Source: Oscillospiraceae bacterium
GTDB taxonomy: Bacteria > Bacillota > Clostridia > Oscillospirales > Ruminococcaceae
NCBI GenBank assembly: GCA_015067125.1
Contig: SVNB01000025.1
Span: 1 to 18,070, forward strand
DNA: 18,070 nt
Reading direction: 5' to 3'
A model generated the notes under the pieces. The model saw only the letters and a program-made list of their open reading frames with translations, had not been told where the DNA came from and searched no databases. The translations under genes and the position numbers were made by a program. Of this stretch, positions 14,453 to 18,070 are shown in pieces. The stretch's first letter is position 1; every line of letters begins with the position of its first letter.

Positions 14453-15401
14453 AAGTATGGAATTTATTACAACAGAATTTCCGCAAAAAGAAACAGCCGT
14501 TGCCCTTGGGGTTTTCGACGGAGTTCACAGGGGTCACCGCGAGGTTTTGCGCCGTGCGGTAAAATCCTGCGGACTTGAACCCTGGGTGTTCACTTTTTCG
14601 GAAAAAAGCCTTCCTACCGGAAAAGCCGGCGCAAAGCGCCTGGAACCGCCGGAAATAAAATTCAGCATTATGAAGGCCTGCGGAATTGCCCACGTTTATG
14701 CTCCGGATTTTGGTGACGTAAAGGACCTTTCCGGCGAAGAGTTCGTTCGGGATATTCTTAAAGAAAAGCTCCGCTGCAAAAAAGTTGTTTGCGGAACCGA
14801 TTACCGCTTTGGCCATAAAGCTTCCTGCGGAATTGCCGAAATGAAGGAATTCTGCGCAAAATACGGAATGGAATGCTGCCCGGTGGAAAAAATCTTTGAT
14901 AAGGGCGAAGCCATAAGCTCCACAAGAATCCGCGCGGCCGCGGAACGCGGCGATATGCCGGAGGTGGAAAACCTTACCGGATATCCGTTCTGCATAGAAA
15001 CGGAAATTGTAAAAGGCAACAAGCTTGGCAGAGAATTCGGCCTGCCGACAATCAACCAGCCCATTGCGGAAGGTTACATAATCCCCAAATTCGGCGTTTA
15101 CGTTTCCGCAGCGTATATTGACGGGAAATTTTACCCGGCGGTTACAAACGTGGGCGTTAAACCCACCGTTTCTGATGAAAACAAACCGGCGGCCGAAACC
15201 AACGTAATCGGACTGAACGCCGATCTTTACGGAAAGAAAGTTCCGGTTTTTCTTATTGATTTTGTGCGCGAGGAAAAGGTTTTTGAAAGCCGGGAAGAGC
15301 TTTTTGCAAGAATTGCCGTTGACCGCAGCAATGCCGAACGTCTTTCTCTGCGCTGGATAAGAACCCGCGGAGAAGAAACCGCAAAACTTTTGGGAATTTA
15401 A
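14445..15401 (+). CDS. ribF: Bifunctional riboflavin kinase / FAD synthetase
   Basis: Phosphorylates riboflavin to FMN and adenylates FMN to FAD. Taking ATG 14445 the protein has 318 residues. FAD synthetase domain: LGVFDGVHRGHREVL at 21-35 (nucleotidyltransferase HxGH type), CGTDYRFGHKA near 116-126, ISSTRIR at 157-163. Kinase domain: GREFGLPTIN at 195-204, GVYV at 217-220, TNVGVKPT near 234-241, and E251 as probable catalytic base in AETN, where most relatives have ETH. ATG 14457 is a possible alternative four codons downstream; 14445 is preferred because it gives the ATGACTGA overlap with truA seen at the other junctions. Followed by a strong terminator. Confidence 0.95.
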   Translation: MTESMEFITTEFPQKETAVALGVFDGVHRGHREVLRRAVKSCGLEPWVFTFSEKSLPTGKAGAKRLEPPEIKFSIMKACGIAHVYAPDFGDVKDLSGEEFVRDILKEKLRCKKVVCGTDYRFGHKASCGIAEMKEFCAKYGMECCPVEKIFDKGEAISSTRIRAAAERGDMPEVENLTGYPFCIETEIVKGNKLGREFGLPTINQPIAEGYIIPKFGVYVSAAYIDGKFYPAVTNVGVKPTVSDENKPAAETNVIGLNADLYGKKVPVFLIDFVREEKVFESREELFARIAVDRSNAERLSLRWIRTRGEETAKLLGI

Positions 15402-15421
15402 AATAAAATATGCTGCAAAAT

Positions 15422-15471
15422 GCCTCCATAAGGTTACTATGTTTATAGAAACCGTAAGGAGGCGTTTTTTT
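15422..15471 (+). terminator. Intrinsic terminator after ribF; 3' arm is the next gene's ribosome-binding site
   Basis: Outer stem GCCTCC at 15422-15427 with GGAGGC at 15458-15463; inner stem GGTT and CTAT (15432-15440) with ATAG and AACC (15445-15453), followed by seven T from 15465. The AAGGAGG at 15456-15462 is an ideal Shine-Dalgarno sequence 7 bases before the TTG start at 15470, and that TTG shares the last T of the T-run. The layout repeats that at 4381-4431. Confidence 0.87.
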
Positions 15472-16558
15472 GTATAAAAAATTATTATTCATTTTAATAT
15501 TTATAGTATCTGTGTTTTGTTCCTGCGGAGCGGAAGCACCGGAAATACCGGAACAGCCTGCGAACAATGAAAAAATTACGGAGGAAATTGTGCCGGAAGA
15601 AATACCGAAAGAGCCGGAAATTGAATTTTTTACGGAAACAGTTGATTATATTCCGGAATATAAAAGAGCGCATAAACCCGGCCTTACGGAAGAAAACGAA
15701 CCGCTTTTGGAAGAGTTGGAAGGCATTATGTTTATGGAATATACAAAATGTCTTTCTCAAAAACAAAAAGATATAATAGTTACCCTTTGGCAAAAGGAAA
15801 AATGGAACGAACTGCAAAATTATGAAAGCAAAAGCGGATGTGCCGCAATGGTTTCGTTCGCTGCGAAAAACGGAGGAATAATTTCAGCAATTTATAATGA
15901 GGAGAAAACCATAGTACAGATAAAATGGGGCGAACACGAAGAATTCCAAAAATATTACGAAGCACCAAAAGAAGTTTTTGATGATCTTTTTGCCTTTGGT
16001 GAAAAGCTTTTGGAATCAATGGAATATACAAACAAGTGGCCGGAAACAAAAGAGGAACTTTTGCCGGAATATGAAAAATATATAAAGAAAGACCGTTTTG
16101 CGCTTAACCTTACGGAAAATTACAGCGAAGATGATTATTTTACGGAAAATGTTACGGAGCTTATGTTTCGCTTTGCGTACCGGCTTGCGCAGGACGCCGG
16201 AACTGTGAGTGAAGATATTTATTATCCGGATTATCCCGTTGAGATGGTTGAAGAACTGATTTCGACATATTTTCTTTGGGATATTGAAGACATCGAAAAC
16301 AACGTAAAAAAATACCAGCGGCAGGAAAATTTTTACCGCTTTGACGGAGAATACGGCAGTGCCGCTATTGCACCCGTGCTTACCAAAACAGAGAGAGAAG
16401 ACAATATACTTAAACTTTATCTTGATTTGTATTGCTATAAAGACGAAAATATGAATACATACTGCATTGAACAAAGCAGCATTGTTACCATTCGCTTTGC
16501 CGAAGACGGAACGTGGAAATATATCGGAAATAAAATTTATTTTTACAGATATTTTTAA
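15470..16558 (+). CDS. Predicted lipoprotein, function unknown (362 residues)
   Basis: Exported lipid-anchored protein I do not recognise. The TTG start has a perfect AAGGAGG 7 bases upstream. The signal is MYKKLLFILIFIVSVFCSC: lysines at 3-4, a hydrophobic core, and Cys19 as likely lipidation site (F-C-S-C, a loose lipobox). Residues 21-50 are a Pro/Glu-rich linker (APEIPEQP, EEIVPEEIPKEPEIE). The rest is acidic and rich in Tyr, Glu and Lys, with helical stretches about 70-190 and a more beta-like C-terminal part (SAAIAPVLTKTE, VTIRFAEDGTWKYIGNKIYFY) that could be an NTF2/DUF-type fold, but that is a guess. It shares the post-cysteine motif G-x-E-A-P with the next gene. DNA here looks more AT-rich than the core genes before it. 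Confidence 0.85.
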   Translation: MYKKLLFILIFIVSVFCSCGAEAPEIPEQPANNEKITEEIVPEEIPKEPEIEFFTETVDYIPEYKRAHKPGLTEENEPLLEELEGIMFMEYTKCLSQKQKDIIVTLWQKEKWNELQNYESKSGCAAMVSFAAKNGGIISAIYNEEKTIVQIKWGEHEEFQKYYEAPKEVFDDLFAFGEKLLESMEYTNKWPETKEELLPEYEKYIKKDRFALNLTENYSEDDYFTENVTELMFRFAYRLAQDAGTVSEDIYYPDYPVEMVEELISTYFLWDIEDIENNVKKYQRQENFYRFDGEYGSAAIAPVLTKTEREDNILKLYLDLYCYKDENMNTYCIEQSSIVTIRFAEDGTWKYIGNKIYFYRYF

Positions 16559-16570
16559 GGAGGTGCCCCG

Positions 16571-17656
16571 ATGAAAAAAATACTTGCCCTTTTTGCGGTT
16601 TTGCTTTTGCTTTGCGGCTGCGGAACGGAAGCACCGATGATTTCGGAAGAATCCTTTTTTGAAGAGGAGCAGAAGATTTTTCCGGTTTTGTATTACGAGG
16701 ATATCGATATCAGCATGGGCGATATGTTGAGCACTTCTGTGCATACATACACTTATCGTATAGAAGGCCAAAATGCCCGGGAACTGGAAAAACACAGCCG
16801 CACCTGGGCAGAAACCTATCCGCTTTCGGCCATCAATACGGAAATGCGCGAAAAATACGGTCAGCTGATGAAATATTACAATACAAAAGAATACGAAATT
16901 TTTGTGTTCTGCAAGGTTCTTCCGGAACAAAACGGATACACGGTAATAATAAACGGCTGTGAAACGGAACTTATTCTTGAACAGAACGAAAATTTTGTTG
17001 ATTTTTTGTTTTCCGACGGCGGATTTTACTTTATCGCTTTGGATAATATGAATCCGCTTATATACGTTTATCGTTTTTCTGCAGAAGCGAGCGTGGAGGA
17101 TACTTTTACGGTAAGTTACCGCGGAATGGGAATTTCCGAAGCGGATATTGATTATCATGCCTTTGCCGCCACCGAAAACGCTTTTGCTGTGCCGGTACGG
17201 AAAAACAGAAAACAGGGAATACTTATGCATAGAATAAAATCCGGCGAAACGGATTATTTGCCTTTGGAATGTGAACTTTTCGGGATTGCGGCAGAAGATG
17301 ATGCCTTTAAAGTTGCAGGATATAATAAAGAGGGGAATATTGTTGTTTTTGATATTTTCGCTTCCGGGGAGATCAAAAACGGTATAGAAACGCCGCACCC
17401 TTCCGGACTGAAATTATCTTCCAAAAACATAAACACACCGGGAAAATTCTATATGTACGATTCGGAAATATATTTAAACTTCCGTACGGAAGGCGGCTGC
17501 CTTATCGCTTCGTTCAATACAAAAACGGGCGAATGGATAAATTATTGGGAAGTTGAACCTGTCGAAGAACTTCGCGGTCCGCTAAAAGTAAAGTACATGA
17601 CAAAAAACGGCGATGAATATTACGATATTTTTCCAAACATCAGTAACGCAGAATAA
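16571..17656 (+). CDS. Predicted lipoprotein, function unknown (361 residues, possible beta-propeller-like)
   Basis: A second lipid-anchored protein, 12 bases after the previous gene. Its AAGGAGGTG overlaps the previous stop codon, so the pair is co-translated from one mRNA. The signal MKKILALFAVLLLLCGC has a good lipobox (L-C-G-C, Cys17). The mature part starts GTEAP, as in its neighbour, then has an acidic linker. From about residue 115 onward it is made of short alternating beta-type segments separated by polar turns (GYTVIINGCETELILEQ, GGFYFIALDNMNPLIYVYRF, NIVVFDIFASGEIKN, GCLIASFNTKTGEWINYWEV), which resembles blades of a beta-propeller. There are no catalytic motifs that I recognise. 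Surface sensing or binding is possible but unsupported. Confidence 0.88.
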   Translation: MKKILALFAVLLLLCGCGTEAPMISEESFFEEEQKIFPVLYYEDIDISMGDMLSTSVHTYTYRIEGQNARELEKHSRTWAETYPLSAINTEMREKYGQLMKYYNTKEYEIFVFCKVLPEQNGYTVIINGCETELILEQNENFVDFLFSDGGFYFIALDNMNPLIYVYRFSAEASVEDTFTVSYRGMGISEADIDYHAFAATENAFAVPVRKNRKQGILMHRIKSGETDYLPLECELFGIAAEDDAFKVAGYNKEGNIVVFDIFASGEIKNGIETPHPSGLKLSSKNINTPGKFYMYDSEIYLNFRTEGGCLIASFNTKTGEWINYWEVEPVEELRGPLKVKYMTKNGDEYYDIFPNISNAE

Positions 17657-17701
17657 TATAAAACAAATGAAAAAATATTTATAAAAACCTTTAAAAAAGG
17701 C

Positions 17702-17730
17702 TTTACAAAAGCGGTTTTGTCTGATATAAT
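17702..17730 (+). promoter_or_regulatory. Sigma-A promoter for rpsO
   Basis: TTTACA at 17702-17707, a 17-base spacer and a perfect TATAAT at 17725-17730. The expected start near 17737 gives a leader of about 147 bases before the rpsO start. Confidence 0.87.
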
Positions 17731-17735
17731 TTTAA

Positions 17736-17870
17736 GGCTGACTATGTCAGCCGCTTAACTTTTTCCCGGAAAAGGGTCTGTCCGCTGAACGCGATTAAAA
17801 CGTCCGATAGCGGTTGCCTCAAAAAGCATCGCCCTTTTCTGCGAAGAAGCCAAATAATAAAAATTTTTTT
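17736..17870 (+). promoter_or_regulatory. Structured 5' leader of rpsO, probable S15 autoregulatory leader
   Basis: Right after the predicted start point a perfect hairpin forms, GGCTGAC at 17736-17742 with GTCAGCC at 17746-17752. Further on GAAAAGGG (17769-17776) can pair with CCCTTTTC (17832-17839), enclosing CCGCT (17782-17786) with AGCGG (17809-17813), which itself encloses ACG/CGT (17789-17791, 17801-17803). Another local fold, CCC at 17765-17767 with GGG at 17774-17776, competes with the long stem. Ribosomal protein S15 is known to bind and repress its own leader in several phyla through different structures. The assignment here rests on position and foldability only; no recognised S15-binding motif was identified. 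Confidence 0.55.
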
Positions 17871-17883
17871 GAGGTGAATCACT

Positions 17884-18070
17884 ATGATGAGACAGGAAGA
17901 AAAAACCGAAGTTATCGTTGCTAACAGACTTCACGAAACCGATACCGGTTCCCCCGAAGTTCAGATCGCTGTTCTTACCAAAAGAATTGCTGACCTTACC
18001 GAGCATCTTAAAGAGCACAAAAAAGATAACCATTCCCGCCGCGGCCTTTTCAAAATGGTTGGTAAAAGAA
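17884..18070 (+). CDS. rpsO: 30S ribosomal protein S15, N-terminal 62 residues (cut by window edge)
   Basis: Primary 16S rRNA-binding protein of the 30S platform. The visible part includes the family blocks TGSPEVQIAVLTKRIADLTEHL near 21-42 and DNHSRRGLFKMVGKR at 48-62; S15 is usually 88-89 residues, so about 70 per cent is seen. The ATG at 17884 has GAGGTGA 6 bases upstream; ATG 17887 is a possible second choice. Codons look highly adapted. rpsO commonly follows ribF in bacteria; here two lipoprotein genes and a separate promoter lie between them. Confidence 0.97.
   Translation, partial: MMRQEEKTEVIVANRLHETDTGSPEVQIAVLTKRIADLTEHLKEHKKDNHSRRGLFKMVGKR

Noticed and set aside
16016..17398. A 460-codon open frame on the minus strand opposite both lipoprotein genes.
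   Set aside because: The product is a Phe/Ile/Lys/Asn-rich shadow; the plus-strand genes have ideal SD sites, signal peptides and lipoboxes.

Overview
This window looks like chromosomal housekeeping DNA from a Gram-positive-type bacterium, most likely a gut Clostridia relative. The evidence is a phenylalanine T-box leader, near-consensus sigma-A promoters, strong AGGAGG ribosome-binding sites, several TTG starts, Sec/lipobox lipoproteins, an ECF transporter core next to truA, and composite hairpin repeats of a kind I associate with Oscillospirales-type genomes. The genus cannot be read from the sequence.

Layout. Positions 1-2646, minus strand: a T-box-controlled operon of pheS, an unrecognised 131-residue gene and pheT (cut by the window edge), with a four-hairpin MITE-like repeat between the last two. 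Positions 2659-4938, plus strand: a divergent promoter, a second copy of the repeat in the 5' leader, the bifunctional NAD(P)HX repair enzyme gene nnr, its terminator, and a small lipoprotein. Positions 4967-5713: a single tRNA-Val(GAC) with its own promoter and terminator, then a convergent DUF2284 cysteine-rich protein on the minus strand. Positions 5814-11084: ruvC-ruvA-ruvB-glmM-SAM methyltransferase-GNAT acetyltransferase, probably one transcription unit. Positions 11155-15471: ecfA1-ecfA2-ecfT-truA-ribF, tightly overlapped and closed by a terminator. Positions 15470-17656: two unrecognised lipoproteins. Positions 17702-18070: promoter, structured leader and first 62 codons of rpsO.

How the genes work together. 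PheS and PheT form phenylalanyl-tRNA synthetase, and the leader specifier codon UUC matches it. RuvABC branch-migrates and resolves Holliday junctions. GlmM supplies glucosamine-1-phosphate for the cell wall. EcfA1, EcfA2 and EcfT form the shared energising module for vitamin uptake, and RibF turns riboflavin into FMN and FAD; no substrate-binding S component lies in the window.

I see no phage, CRISPR array, toxin-antitoxin pair or clear defence system, and no convincing new multi-gene system. The least explained items are: two lipoprotein genes whose Shine-Dalgarno sequence is the 3' arm of the upstream gene's terminator; the paired MITE-like repeats around the pheS locus; the unknown gene inside the pheS/pheT operon; and the folded rpsO leader.
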